From: Brenneria nigrifluens DSM 30175 = ATCC 13028
Lineage (GTDB): Bacteria; Pseudomonadota; Gammaproteobacteria; Enterobacterales; Enterobacteriaceae
Assembly (NCBI RefSeq): GCF_005484965.1
Contig: NZ_CP034036.1
Coordinates: 2,108,001 to 2,172,000, forward strand
Length of the DNA: 64,000 nucleotides
Reading direction: 5' to 3'
In this document: piece by piece, positions 1 through 8,504 of the stretch
Layout of the letters: every line of letters starts with the position of its first letter
Position numbering within the stretch: the stretch's first letter is position 1
Program-made: the position numbers and the translations under genes
The notes under the pieces: model-generated
What the model was told of the DNA's origin: nothing
The model's input: the letters and a program-made list of their open reading frames with translations, nothing else
The model's database searches: none

Positions 1-588
1 ACCGGTTATGACGGCATCCGACGCTGTTTTTTGACAGCGATGAACGATCCGGAGGTTCGGGCTATCTGCCTGGATATCGATTCTCCTGGCGGAGAAGTGG
101 CCGGATGTTTCGACCTGGTGGACACCCTCTACGGCGCCCGCGGCGAAAAACCGATTCACGCAATCCTGACCGAAAGTGCCTACTCCGCGGCTTACGCACT
201 CGCCAGCGCGGCTGACAAAATCATTGTGCCGCGCACCGGCGGCGTTGGTTCCGTTGGCGTCATCGTCATCCACTGCGACTGGTCCCAGCACATTGCCGAT
301 GATGGGCTGAAGGTCACCATAGTCAAATATGGCGACCGGAAAGCGGAGACGAATCCCTACGTACCGCTGACCGAGGAGGCGCTAACGTCCCTGCAGGTTG
401 AGGTCGACGAAGTGGGGCAATTATTTGTGTCCACGGTAGCCCGTAACCGTGGCATATCGGAATCAGCAATACGGGATACGCAGGCCGCCCCCTTCCTGTC
501 ATCTGATGGAGTCCGCATCGGTCTGGCTGACGAAGTGAAAGCGCCCGATGCGGCCTTTCGTGATTTATTAAAAACCATAGGAAACTGA
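1..588 (+). CDS. S49-family (SppA/ClpP-like) prohead protease, 5' end outside window
   Basis: The frame is open from base 1, so the N-terminus lies outside the window; the TTG at 31 is only the first in-window candidate start. The motif DIDSPGGEV followed by ESAYSAAYALAS and then GGVGSVGVIV is the pattern of S49 peptidases used by lambda-like and SfV-like phages to mature the prohead by cleaving scaffold and portal. The Ser within ESAYSAAY is the probable nucleophile. The gene is followed directly by an acidic scaffold-like ORF, a decoration protein and the major capsid protein, which fixes the role as head maturation. Family assignment is firm; substrate is inferred from context. Confidence 0.85.
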   Translation, partial: TGYDGIRRCFLTAMNDPEVRAICLDIDSPGGEVAGCFDLVDTLYGARGEKPIHAILTESAYSAAYALASAADKIIVPRTGGVGSVGVIVIHCDWSQHIADDGLKVTIVKYGDRKAETNPYVPLTEEALTSLQVEVDEVGQLFVSTVARNRGISESAIRDTQAAPFLSSDGVRIGLADEVKAPDAAFRDLLKTIGN

Positions 589-589
589 C

Positions 590-1153
590 ATGAGTAATAA
601 ATTTAGCTTTGCACACCTGCTTGGCCGATCCGCCTCTGCCAAAGTGGAAGAGGACGACGAGAAGGAAGAAAGCAAGAAGTCCAAAGCCCGCAAGGCCGAG
701 AATGAAGAAGACAAGAAGGACGCTGAAGAGGACGACACTGACGCGAAAGAGGATGAAAAGGACGATCCGGACGCCGAAGAGGACGACGACGAAAAGGATG
801 CAGAAGACGATGATGACGGCGATGACGAAGACGACTCGAAGGCCAAAAAAGCCGGGCGTCGTGCTGAACGTCAGCGTTGCGCAAAAATCTTCGGCAGCAA
901 GTATGCCGCGGCAAATCCGGCGCTGGCCGCCTCCCTGGCGTTCAATACCGGCATGAGTTCGAAAGCAGCGATCCAGGTGATGGCCTCATCCGGCACATCT
1001 CCCGCGCCGGCGCGCGTCACGCTCGATCAGCGCATGGCGTCGGTCAAAAACCATCAATTGGGTGTGGATGCCAAGCCCGTCGACAAATCAACCAAAGCGG
1101 GGCTGGCTGCAAGCATGAGCAGTCTCTACAGCAAAACCAAAGGGGTTAAATAA
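590..1153 (+). CDS. Highly acidic scaffold-like head assembly protein
   Basis: This 187-residue protein has a short basic start, a very acidic and lysine-rich low-complexity centre (about residues 20-90, mostly D/E/K) and a C-terminal segment (RRAERQRCAKIFGS, then an alanine-rich helix) that resembles the C-terminus of lambda-type protease/scaffold proteins. In lambda the scaffold Nu3 is encoded within the 3' end of the protease gene C; here the equivalent part looks like a separate ORF starting one base after the protease stop. The next gene, the decoration protein, starts on its last base. Scaffold function is inferred from position and composition, not from a clear family match. Confidence 0.5.
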   Translation: MSNKFSFAHLLGRSASAKVEEDDEKEESKKSKARKAENEEDKKDAEEDDTDAKEDEKDDPDAEEDDDEKDAEDDDDGDDEDDSKAKKAGRRAERQRCAKIFGSKYAAANPALAASLAFNTGMSSKAAIQVMASSGTSPAPARVTLDQRMASVKNHQLGVDAKPVDKSTKAGLAASMSSLYSKTKGVK

Positions 1154-1581
1154 TGTCTACGTTAAACGAATACGGGCAAAATGCCTGGGGGCCGCTGTAT
1201 CGCCAGGATACGTTTATCCCCGATCAACTGATTGCGGGACCGCTCCAACTGGTGACTGATACCGTCACCATCCTCACCGGTGAGTCTGCGTCCTATAAGC
1301 GCGGAACGGTGCTGGGGCGCATCACGGCATCAGGCAAATACACGCTGAGTCTGCCCGTTGCGACGGACGGTAGTGAAGATCCGGTCGCCATCCTGGTTGA
1401 TGACGCGGATGCCACCGCCGCAGATGTGACCGCCGATGTTTACCTGATGGGCGAGTTCAACGCGACGCGCATTACGTATAACGATTCCTGGGTGCTGGCC
1501 GATCTTAAAGCCGCACTGCGCCCGCATAGCATTTTCCTGAAAGACGTCATCGAAGCGCCGGTAACCGTCGCGACCGAATAA
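1153..1581 (+). CDS. Head decoration protein (lambda gpD-like)
   Basis: A 142-residue protein with the N-terminal pattern of lambda gpD relatives (NEYG...P...DQLIAGPLQLVTDTVT) followed by a compact beta-rich body containing the motif GTVLGRIT. Such proteins bind the threefold axes of the expanded capsid and stabilise it against internal DNA pressure. Length fits the extended gpD family. It sits between the scaffold-like gene and the major capsid gene, the order seen in lambda-like head modules. A 72-base untranslated gap separates it from the capsid gene. Confidence 0.85.
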   Translation: MSTLNEYGQNAWGPLYRQDTFIPDQLIAGPLQLVTDTVTILTGESASYKRGTVLGRITASGKYTLSLPVATDGSEDPVAILVDDADATAADVTADVYLMGEFNATRITYNDSWVLADLKAALRPHSIFLKDVIEAPVTVATE

Positions 1582-1653
1582 CCCCCCTCAACGTCTGAAT
1601 CCATGCTCTCACGAGTAGGGATTTTCACGTGTTAAACTCAGAGAGAAACAAAC

Positions 1654-2712
1654 ATGTCTGAACCGAATATTTTTGATACCGGGGTGCTGGTGCAGGTTGT
1701 CCCCAACCTGATCACGTCGCAGAACTGGTTGCTTGACCGGTTTTTTCCCAACGTAATAACCAGTGATACCGAATTCGTCAGCATCGATGTGGATGTAGGG
1801 CTGCGCCGCATGGCGCCGTTTTGCTCCCCGCTGGTGGAAGGTAAGTTGGTGGAAAGTCGCCGCTACCAGACCAACACATTCCGGCCGGCGTACGTCAAAG
1901 ACAAGCGAGCTCCGGATCTGCGTAAGCCCATCAAACGCCAGATTGGCGAGCGCATCGGCGGTGAATACACTGCCGGTCAGCGCGAACAGCTGAATCTGAT
2001 GGCGGAGATGGAAGACCAGATTGACATCCTGAACCGCCGTCTGGAATGGATGGCTGCCAGTGCGCTGGTCTCCGGCACCGTCACCATTGCCGGAGATGGG
2101 TACGAAACTACGGTGGTGGACTTTGGCCGAGACAGCACACTAACAATCGCCCTGTCGGGGAGTGATCTGTGGCCTACGTCCGTGGACGCCGGCTCGACGA
2201 ACACCATACCCTCGGAAAACATTGAGGAGTGGCAGACACTGGTTCTGCAAAAATCCGGAGCGGTGCCGACTGACCTGGTGTTCACTAATAAGTCATGGAA
2301 AGCGTTCCGCCTGGATACCTCCATCAAGGACAACGCCATTACATTCCCCGCTCTGAGTCCGTTCGGCAATCAAATAGATGCCGGCGCGCGAATCCAGAAG
2401 GGCGCGGTGTATAAGGGGCGTTGGGGGCAGTTTGATTTGTGGGTGTACAACGACTGGTTTATCGATCCCGTCACCGGTATCGAACAGCCCATCATTCCCG
2501 ATGGCGCCGTCATTATGTCTGGTGCCGATCTGATGGGAACCCGCGCATTTGGCGCTATTTTGGACCCTGAATTCAACTATGGGCCAATGGCCTATGCCCC
2601 AAAAACGTGGGTTAATCCTGATCCGGCGCAACGATTCCTGCTGATGCAGTCCTCGCCGATCGTCATCCCCAGCCGTGTTAACGCGGCCTTGTGTGCGACG
2701 GTGGTGGAATAA
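1654..2712 (+). CDS. Major capsid protein (lambda gpE-like)
   Basis: A 352-residue protein matching the lambda gpE type of HK97-fold capsid protein: the start with IFDT and VPNLITSQNWLLDRFFP, the central RLEWMAASALVSGTV segment and the C-terminal VWVNPDPAQRFLLMQSSP-like end (here WVNPDPAQRFLLMQSSPIV) are typical. It forms the icosahedral shell. A ribosome-binding sequence (agagaaac) precedes the ATG. Its stop codon overlaps the ATG of the next small gene (TAATG), indicating coupled translation within the head operon. Confidence 0.9.
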   Translation: MSEPNIFDTGVLVQVVPNLITSQNWLLDRFFPNVITSDTEFVSIDVDVGLRRMAPFCSPLVEGKLVESRRYQTNTFRPAYVKDKRAPDLRKPIKRQIGERIGGEYTAGQREQLNLMAEMEDQIDILNRRLEWMAASALVSGTVTIAGDGYETTVVDFGRDSTLTIALSGSDLWPTSVDAGSTNTIPSENIEEWQTLVLQKSGAVPTDLVFTNKSWKAFRLDTSIKDNAITFPALSPFGNQIDAGARIQKGAVYKGRWGQFDLWVYNDWFIDPVTGIEQPIIPDGAVIMSGADLMGTRAFGAILDPEFNYGPMAYAPKTWVNPDPAQRFLLMQSSPIVIPSRVNAALCATVVE

Positions 2713-2996
2713 TGGTGAGGAAAACCGAAGAGACCGCCCTGTCCCAGGAGGAAGTCGGGCAGGTGGCGGAAGCGATCGAGGTCGCCGTGGTGGTGCTCAA
2801 AGGGAAAACCGTGAAGCACAGCGGCAATACCTACGAGTCAACCAACCGCCTGGAGGTGTCCGAATCGGACGCCGCCCGTCTGGAAAAGTTGGGTTTCGTG
2901 GTTCGTCAGGACGCCCTGGTTACCGCTGCCGCGGAGAAATCCGCGCCGGCGGTATCGGTGACAGTGGCGGACGGGGCCAGCATCAGCAAGGGGTAA
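2712..2996 (+). CDS. Small phage head protein of unknown function
   Basis: This 94-residue protein starts at the ATG overlapping the capsid stop. It contains a short segment KGKTVKHSGNTYESTNRLEVSE followed by ARLEKLGFV, a pattern seen in small proteins located after capsid genes in SfV- and Mu-like phages, where they are thought to take part in packaging or head completion. The N-terminal part is helical and the C-terminal part is alanine/valine-rich without a visible motif. Position between capsid and head-tail joining genes is the main evidence for the role. Confidence 0.55.
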   Translation: MVRKTEETALSQEEVGQVAEAIEVAVVVLKGKTVKHSGNTYESTNRLEVSESDAARLEKLGFVVRQDALVTAAAEKSAPAVSVTVADGASISKG

Positions 2997-2999
2997 ACC

Positions 3000-3335
3000 A
3001 TGCCGGTCAATTGGGATATCAACCTGCTCAAACCGCTACAGGACGTTTTCGGGGAAAGGGTGAGTTTCCGCCCGGCGGGCGGGGAGGCGTACGACATTAC
3101 GGGTATTTTTGATCGCGCCTATACCCGCGATGTCGAACCGCTGGAGCCTGGAGAGCCGGCAGTTAACACTACGCGCCCCGTCCTTGGCGTTCGTGATGCA
3201 TCGTTTATCTCGCCTCCGAAAAAGAAGGACCGCGTTTATATCTACAGCGTGGAAACTTTGTTTGTGGTGAGCGACGTGCAACCAGACAGCCACGGCGGGA
3301 CCCGCCTCGAACTGAACAGGGTTGAAACATCATGA
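3000..3335 (+). CDS. Head-tail joining protein (gpFII-like)
   Basis: The 111-residue protein starts four bases after the preceding stop. Its sequence (GERVSFRPAGGEAYDITGIFDR, then a loop, then VRDASF and VYIYSVETLFVVSDV) matches the lambda FII type attachment family, a small beta-barrel that joins the portal/connector to the tail. Length is close to the 117 residues of lambda FII. It overlaps the next gene by four bases (ATGA), as expected of a tightly coupled morphogenesis operon. Confidence 0.75.
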   Translation: MPVNWDINLLKPLQDVFGERVSFRPAGGEAYDITGIFDRAYTRDVEPLEPGEPAVNTTRPVLGVRDASFISPPKKKDRVYIYSVETLFVVSDVQPDSHGGTRLELNRVETS

Positions 3336-3871
3336 ACGCCGCTGGTATTCGTGCGCTGGTCGTCGCCGCTCTGCAGGGAAAAACCAGCGCAGAAGATCGC
3401 GTTTATTCCCCGCGCGACTGGCCGACAACCGAAGATATGTACCCGGTCATTCTGGTGCAAACACCGATGGACGTTAAGGATTCGCTGGGTCGCAATGCCC
3501 CACAGTTCAATACGGTCACAACGGTGCGCATTACCGGGCGATTACAGGAGTTGGACGGTGATTCCGATGATGGCGCAGCCAAAGCCGAAGCGGCGCTGGA
3601 AACATTGCGGGAACAAATTGAGCGGGCGGTCATTAACAGTTACGACCTCACCCGTCAGACTCAGCAATTTTTACAGGTTCGCTCAACCATTGATGTCGAT
3701 GCCAGTGGAGAGGGGCATTTAGCCCAACTGCTGATGGAAATCGATATCGAATATTACCAGGGGCCGGAAGATTTTTATCCCATCGAAACCCACACGCTGG
3801 AGGGGATCGACGTTACCGTCAAGATGCCTGCCGGCACCACCGAACCTATCGTAAAAATCGATCTGGAGTAA
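3332..3871 (+). CDS. Tail terminator / tail completion protein
   Basis: This 179-residue protein lies between the head-tail joining gene and the DUF2635/sheath pair, the normal position of the tail terminator in SfV-like phages. It has an alpha/beta layout: an N-terminal helix, a strand with MYPVILVQTPMD, a charged loop, a long helix with ALETLREQIERAV and late strands LLMEIDIEYYQG. Such proteins cap the growing tail and dock it to the head. The family match is by order and secondary-structure pattern, so the exact name is less sure than the general role. Confidence 0.6.
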   Translation: MNAAGIRALVVAALQGKTSAEDRVYSPRDWPTTEDMYPVILVQTPMDVKDSLGRNAPQFNTVTTVRITGRLQELDGDSDDGAAKAEAALETLREQIERAVINSYDLTRQTQQFLQVRSTIDVDASGEGHLAQLLMEIDIEYYQGPEDFYPIETHTLEGIDVTVKMPAGTTEPIVKIDLE

Positions 3872-3874
3872 TCC

Positions 3875-4042
3875 ATGAAAGTCAAACCAACCGCCGGGCG
3901 TGCTGTACGCGATCCGGTCAAAGGCACTCTTTTGCCCGAATCTGGCGCAGAGGTGCAGGATTCGCCGTTCTGGCGTCGCCGTCTGCGTGACGGTGATGTG
4001 GAACTGGTGACGAAAAAAACCAGTACCAAAGGGGATGATTAA
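3875..4042 (+). CDS. Small phage protein, DUF2635 (Mu gp38-like)
   Basis: A 55-residue gene that is easy to overlook. It begins MKVKPTAGRAVRDPVKG, contains LPESGAEVQDSPFWRRRL and ends with KKTSTKGDD. This P...G..VRDP...LP..G..V....WRRR layout is that of DUF2635 proteins found just upstream of the sheath gene in Mu-like phages. Its function is unknown, though its fixed location suggests a small tail structural or assembly part. The stop overlaps the sheath ATG (TAATG). Confidence 0.75.
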   Translation: MKVKPTAGRAVRDPVKGTLLPESGAEVQDSPFWRRRLRDGDVELVTKKTSTKGDD

Positions 4043-5532
4043 TGGTTTCTTTCTCAAAAATTCCCGACCAAATCCGGGTCCCGCTGTTCTATGCCGAGTT
4101 TGATAACTCTCAGGCGAATACGGCGACGGCGACACAACGCACGCTGATTATCGGGCAGAAGTTGGATAGCAGCACTCAGGCTGAAAATGTTCCGGCGGTG
4201 GCATCGTCCGCGTCTACAGTTGCGGGGTTGTACGGTGACGGTTCGATGCTCCATTCGCTGATTACTGCGTATCTGGAAAACGATAAATCGGCAATCATCC
4301 ATGTGTTGCCGCTGGCGGATGACTCCACGTCCATGGCGCCGGCAACGGGCACGATCACCGTGGCATCTGCCGCGTCAGCCACGGGCGTTATTTCGCTGTA
4401 TGTCGCCGGGCTACGCGTTCAGTTAACGGTTACCGCATCGGACACCGTCAGCGAGATAGCGACCGCGCTGGCCGCAAAAATCAATGCGAAAGCAGGGATG
4501 CCGGTGACGGCAACCGCCGCCGCATCGGTCATCACGTTAACGGCGAAAAACCGCGGGGCGCACGGCAATACCCTGGATATCCGGCAGAACTATCAGGGTA
4601 TCGCTGGCGGCGAGTCGACACCAGACGGCTTGTCCCTGACCATTGTTGCGATGTCCGGCGGCGCGGGTGCGCCTGAACTGGATGATGCGTTATCCAATCT
4701 CGGTGATACGACCTACGATTTCATCATCAACCCATACACAGATACCACCTCGCTGGATGCCGTGAAATCGTTTCTGGACGATTCCACCGGACGCTGGAGC
4801 TACAGCCAGTTGCTATACGGTCATAGCTTCGGTGTGGTGGCGGGCACTTACGGCACGCTGACCGCTGCGGGTGAGACGCGCAACAATCCGCATGAGACAC
4901 TGTTAGGCGTGTATGACTCCCCAACGCCGCCGTATGTCTGGTCTGCTGCGCTGACAGGGGCCATTGCTCCCGCGCTACGCAATGATCCGGGACGCCCCAC
5001 CCAGACGCTGAGTATTTCCGGCGTACTGGCGCCGCCGGCGGAAAGCCGTTTTCAGTGGACCGAGCGCAATAACCTGCTGTTCAGCGGCATTTCGACGTTC
5101 ACAGTGGCGGATGATGGTACCGTGCAGGTGGAAAACATCATCACAACCTACCAGTACAACAGCTACGGCACTGAGGATGACAGTTACCTGCAGATCGAAA
5201 CCCTGTATCTGCTGATGTTCGTCACCCGCTACCTGAAAACACAAATCACCTCAAAATTCCCGCGCATGAAGTTGGCGGCCAACGGTACGCGGTTCGCACC
5301 GGGCCAGGCGATTGTGACGCCCAACATTATCCGGGCGGAATTGATCGCACAATACACCACGCTGGAAACCAACGGTTATGTGCAGGATGTATCCGGGTTC
5401 TCTGACGGGCTGATCGTGGAGCAGGATAGCAGCAACCCCAACCGGGTAAATGTGCTGTGGGATGGCGTACTGATTAACCAGTTGCGGATTTTCGCTGTGC
5501 TCAACCAATTCCGGCTTCAAGCGTCGGCGTAA
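4042..5532 (+). CDS. Contractile tail sheath protein (Mu gpL-like)
   Basis: A 496-residue protein with the start VSFSKIPDQIRVPLFYAEFDNS typical of Mu gpL sheath proteins, followed by the RTLIIGQKL and LYGDGSMLHSLI strand/helix pattern and a long beta-rich insertion (about residues 95-200). The C-terminal half has the conserved TQTLSISGVLAPP and LLFSGISTFTV segments and ends with the tube-contacting domain. It polymerises around the tube and contracts on infection, which makes this a myovirus-type prophage. It is followed 10 bases later by the tube gene. Confidence 0.93.
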   Translation: MVSFSKIPDQIRVPLFYAEFDNSQANTATATQRTLIIGQKLDSSTQAENVPAVASSASTVAGLYGDGSMLHSLITAYLENDKSAIIHVLPLADDSTSMAPATGTITVASAASATGVISLYVAGLRVQLTVTASDTVSEIATALAAKINAKAGMPVTATAAASVITLTAKNRGAHGNTLDIRQNYQGIAGGESTPDGLSLTIVAMSGGAGAPELDDALSNLGDTTYDFIINPYTDTTSLDAVKSFLDDSTGRWSYSQLLYGHSFGVVAGTYGTLTAAGETRNNPHETLLGVYDSPTPPYVWSAALTGAIAPALRNDPGRPTQTLSISGVLAPPAESRFQWTERNNLLFSGISTFTVADDGTVQVENIITTYQYNSYGTEDDSYLQIETLYLLMFVTRYLKTQITSKFPRMKLAANGTRFAPGQAIVTPNIIRAELIAQYTTLETNGYVQDVSGFSDGLIVEQDSSNPNRVNVLWDGVLINQLRIFAVLNQFRLQASA

Positions 5533-5542
5533 GGAGTAAAAC

Positions 5543-5911
5543 ATGGCAGATACATCGAATCGCCTCGCCGGGACCGCGTATGTCACCGTGGACGGCGTGA
5601 GCATCATGGTGGCGGGGCAGTTTCAATATCGTCCCTCCGGTGTGGAGCGCGCTTCATTGGTGGGGATGGATGGCGTACATGGATACAGTGAAAAACCCAC
5701 CGTAGGGTTTATCTCTATCCAGGTGCGCGATAGCGGCGGCACCACCGTGGAGGATTTTAATGGTATGACAAACGTTACGGTCACCGCTGAGTTGGCAAAC
5801 GGCAAAACCATCATTGGGACCGGCTTGTGGGCGGTCAACACCCAGGATGTCGAATCGGAAAACGCAACGTTTCCGCTTCGTTTCGAAGGTGGTAGCGTGA
5901 AGGAGTATTGA
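5543..5911 (+). CDS. Tail tube protein (Mu gpM-like)
   Basis: A 122-residue protein beginning NRLAGTAYVTVDGVSIMVAG, the diagnostic start of Mu-type tube proteins, and ending with the conserved segment FPLRFEGGSVKE. It forms stacked hexameric rings that line the tail channel inside the sheath. A good ribosome-binding sequence (aaggag) precedes the ATG. Length and the direct sheath-tube order agree with Mu gpL-gpM. Confidence 0.9.
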   Translation: MADTSNRLAGTAYVTVDGVSIMVAGQFQYRPSGVERASLVGMDGVHGYSEKPTVGFISIQVRDSGGTTVEDFNGMTNVTVTAELANGKTIIGTGLWAVNTQDVESENATFPLRFEGGSVKEY

Positions 5912-5912
5912 T

Positions 5913-6185
5913 ATGTTGGAAAAAACGAAAGTTATCACCTTGTCTAAGTTGCTGGAAGACAAAACCCAAAAAACCGCGTGGGAGCAGATCGAGTTACGCG
6001 AGCCGGTATTACTGGAGGTTGAGCAGTTTTATGACAAGGAGGCCAAAGCCTCCCCTCTGGCCGCTATGCGATTATTGGTATCTCTGGTTTCCGGCGTTCC
6101 TGAGTCTGTGTTAGGGCGAATGGCGTTCACCGATTATCAGGAGTGTGAGGAATATTTACTCGGTTTTTTGACGCGCAAGAAATAG
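5913..6185 (+). CDS. Tail assembly chaperone, short form (Mu gp41-like)
   Basis: A 90-residue protein (KVITLSKLLEDK...WEQIELREPVLLEVEQFYDKEA...VSLVSGVPESVLGRM) of the Mu gp41 tail-assembly-chaperone type. It sits between the tube and tape-measure genes, where tailed phages encode a pair of chaperones that coat the tape measure before tube polymerisation. It contains a slippery heptamer near its 3' end, so a fraction of ribosomes should make the longer frameshifted product listed separately. Confidence 0.8.
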   Translation: MLEKTKVITLSKLLEDKTQKTAWEQIELREPVLLEVEQFYDKEAKASPLAAMRLLVSLVSGVPESVLGRMAFTDYQECEEYLLGFLTRKK

Positions 6186-6331
6186 ATGGGTGGCGTGAAT
6201 TAGCCGCTGACGTCACTTTCTATTTCCACTGGGAACCGAACGCAGCCTGGGGGATGTCGCTCACCCGCCTGGAGTGGTGGGCAACTCAGGCCAGGCGTAT
6301 CAAGAATTTAAAGGCTAATAAAAATGGCTAA
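5913..6331 (+). CDS. Tail assembly chaperone, -1 frameshift product (gp41-gp42-like)
   Basis: If the ribosome slips one base back at the heptamer 6164-6170, translation leaves the short frame and continues from GAC at 6170 through DAQEIDGWRELAADV, FYFHWEPNAAWGMSL and LEWWATQARRIK to a stop at 6329-6331. This downstream segment has no start codon of its own and overlaps the tape-measure ATG by eight bases. The phenylalanine/tryptophan-rich composition is typical of the gp42/gpT half of phage chaperones. Tail chaperone frameshifting is well established in lambda, P2 and Mu; its use here is inferred from the sequence. Confidence 0.8.
6164..6170 (+). promoter_or_regulatory. Programmed -1 ribosomal frameshift site
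   Basis: The heptamer TTTTTTG is in the required phase (T TTT TTG relative to the short chaperone frame) and lies 13 bases before the zero-frame stop codon. Both tRNAs can re-pair after a -1 slip. No obvious stable stem immediately downstream was identified by eye. Confidence 0.8.
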
Positions 6332-8123
6332 CGCATTTGATTTTGAATTAAGCGCTGATGATAAGGCGTCGGCGGCGATCATTCGCATTGAAGATGCCAT
6401 TCGCAAGCTAAATCCCCAGTTGGACAAAACCCGCGAGGGGCTGAAACTGGGCGGAAATGACTCCACCGATAGCGTTAGCAAAATCAATAAGGTGATCGAC
6501 GGCTTGGGGCGGTCGGCAAAAGACAGCGTTCAGCACATCGGCGACATTGTCCCTCCGCTGAAAATGGTCGGCGAGCTGGCCGGTAAATATTCCGGCATGG
6601 CGCTGAAATTCGGCGCGGTAGGTGCTGCCGCCTATGGCATCGGCAAGGCGGTGACTGCCGCGGCGGCTGGGCTGAGACATGCGGCCGAAGGGGCCAATCG
6701 TCTGGATGTGGCCGCCAAGAACGCCGGGATGCGGGTAGATGATTTTTCCCGATTGTCCGGCGCAATGCAGATCGTTGGTGCGGATGCGCAGTCAGCAAAT
6801 GCGGCTGTTGAGGGGATGTTCAAGACGTTCAATGATGCGCTTAAAGGGGAAAATGATGGTGCTCTGGCTGTACTAAATTACTTAGGTGTGCAGATCGAGA
6901 AAACGAAAAATGGTACGGCGGATGTGGCGAAAACGTTTGAAAATCTAGCGCGGGCATTCCCAACACTGGCGCCGGAGAATCAGAAAAAAGCGGCTGACAT
7001 GCTTGGTCTGGACGAAAACACGCTAACATTACTGCGCAAGGCATCTGAATACAAGGAACTACTGGCAAAATCGGATAGATTCGGCCTGACGATGGACCCG
7101 TCTTTGAACGATCAACTGACCGAAGCCAATGCAGCCATGAATGAGTTGTCGTCAGCATGGGATGGGTTCAAACAGAAAGTAGCTAATACCTTCTGGAAAG
7201 CCTTGCTGTCTGATGGGTCGGTAAAGGACGGTATCGAGGGCATTTCCGATTTTCTGTCCAACGGCGACACCATCGGCTTTAACCATATGCTAGGCATCAC
7301 CCGCAGCGACTCAGCCAAGAAACTACGGGAAATTAGTGGGGATCAGGGGTTCTACAACTCCTTATCATGGGATGAACAGGGCTCGGTTAACGTTGGTTAC
7401 CTGACGGACAATGTAAAAAACAAGTACGAGCAATGGAAGCGCCCAGTTAATGCAGCGGTTAGGTTGCAGCAGGATATGTACGCTGCAACAAATCCCCGGT
7501 ACGCACCTGGCACAAATCAGAATGAACAGGCTTATCTTTCTCGACTGGAGGCGCAATATAAACTTCCCTCCGGCGTACTGGACAATGTTTATAACGCAGA
7601 ATCCAGCCGTGGGCGATTTTTGTTTTCCCCTGCGGGTGCGCAAGGACCTTTTCAGTTCATGCCGTCTACGGGGCGCGATTACGGATTGAATACGCAGGCC
7701 GACAGGATGGACTTCAAAAAATCCAGCGAAGCGGCCGCCAAATATTTCCGCGATCTACTCAAAATGTTTGATGGTGACGTGCAGAAAGCCGTAGCGTCCT
7801 ACAACTGGGGGCAGGGGAATGTATCGAAGTATGGACTCACCAGAGCCCCGAAGGAGACACGCGATTATTTGGGAAAAGTGATGCCGGGCCTACCACTAAA
7901 TCACCCTGTTGATGGAGATGGCGGAGGGACGTTTAACCGTGAATCCCTGTTTGACGGGAGCGGGCCTGTATCCGAAATCTCCCAGCAGGTGGAAAGCGGC
8001 ATCCGTGCCGGCATGGCTGACAGCAAAACCCAGGTAGAGATCACGCTGATCAACCAGAATTCCGGAGAACGGAGGGTGGTTACCGGCAGTGGGGGAAAGG
8101 TGGCCACCGCCCTGCCGTGGTAA
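6324..8123 (+). CDS. Tail tape measure protein with lytic transglycosylase domain
   Basis: A 599-residue protein that starts inside the end of the frameshifted chaperone frame. The N-terminal part (FDFELSADDKASAAI) and a glycine/alanine-rich hydrophobic stretch around residues 95-120 (GKYSGMALKFGAVGAAAYGIG) are typical of short tape measures. From about residue 412 it carries an SLT-type transglycosylase domain: NAESSRGR with the catalytic-type Glu, then AQGPFQFMPSTGRDYGL and ASYNWGQGNV. The domain would cleave peptidoglycan locally to let the tube through during DNA entry. The protein also sets tail length. Confidence 0.9.
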   Translation: MANAFDFELSADDKASAAIIRIEDAIRKLNPQLDKTREGLKLGGNDSTDSVSKINKVIDGLGRSAKDSVQHIGDIVPPLKMVGELAGKYSGMALKFGAVGAAAYGIGKAVTAAAAGLRHAAEGANRLDVAAKNAGMRVDDFSRLSGAMQIVGADAQSANAAVEGMFKTFNDALKGENDGALAVLNYLGVQIEKTKNGTADVAKTFENLARAFPTLAPENQKKAADMLGLDENTLTLLRKASEYKELLAKSDRFGLTMDPSLNDQLTEANAAMNELSSAWDGFKQKVANTFWKALLSDGSVKDGIEGISDFLSNGDTIGFNHMLGITRSDSAKKLREISGDQGFYNSLSWDEQGSVNVGYLTDNVKNKYEQWKRPVNAAVRLQQDMYAATNPRYAPGTNQNEQAYLSRLEAQYKLPSGVLDNVYNAESSRGRFLFSPAGAQGPFQFMPSTGRDYGLNTQADRMDFKKSSEAAAKYFRDLLKMFDGDVQKAVASYNWGQGNVSKYGLTRAPKETRDYLGKVMPGLPLNHPVDGDGGGTFNRESLFDGSGPVSEISQQVESGIRAGMADSKTQVEITLINQNSGERRVVTGSGGKVATALPW

Positions 8124-8196
8124 AGATTTTTCCATTTCTGCCGATAACTTTGCAATCAGTTGGCGAGATCTTCGTGTCGAAGAGTGCAGGTAAAAT

Positions 8197-8484
8197 ATGT
8201 TTGCAATAGCTGCTATTCTTGGTTTGGCTTTTGGCGCAGTGGCATACAAAAAAGGATATTCATTGCTTTTCTGGTGGCTATATGGATTTGTTGTTTTTAT
8301 CCTTCCCACTTTTTTATTTGGTCCAATAGCCGGGATAGTTATTTATTTGTTTGTTTTGATTATTCTTTATTTTAAAAATCCTAACCAAATAAAATTTAAG
8401 AAATGCGATAGTTGCGCAGAGATTGTTAGGATTGAAGCTGTGAAATGTAAACATTGTGGTGGGGATCTGCCCCCCATCAGATAA
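8197..8484 (+). CDS. Small membrane protein with C-terminal zinc ribbon (possible moron gene)
   Basis: A 95-residue protein with an N-terminal hydrophobic helix (AAILGLAFGAVAYKKG), two further hydrophobic segments up to about residue 65, and a C-terminal CxxC...CxxC zinc ribbon (CDSCAEIV, then CKHCGGDLPP). Base composition is much more AT-rich than neighbouring tail genes. It is inserted between the tape measure and the circularisation gene and has its own terminator, which fits a moron, a cargo gene expressed independently of the lytic tail operon. The ribbon resembles those of small zinc-ribbon membrane proteins; no function is assigned. Confidence 0.7.
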   Translation: MFAIAAILGLAFGAVAYKKGYSLLFWWLYGFVVFILPTFLFGPIAGIVIYLFVLIILYFKNPNQIKFKKCDSCAEIVRIEAVKCKHCGGDLPPIR

Positions 8485-8504
8485 ACGTATCTCACAAATA
8501 AATT

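Noticed and set aside
568..846. Serine-rich minus-strand ORF
   Set aside because: It is the mirror of the acidic GAC/GAA-rich scaffold-like gene and contains only low-complexity sequence.
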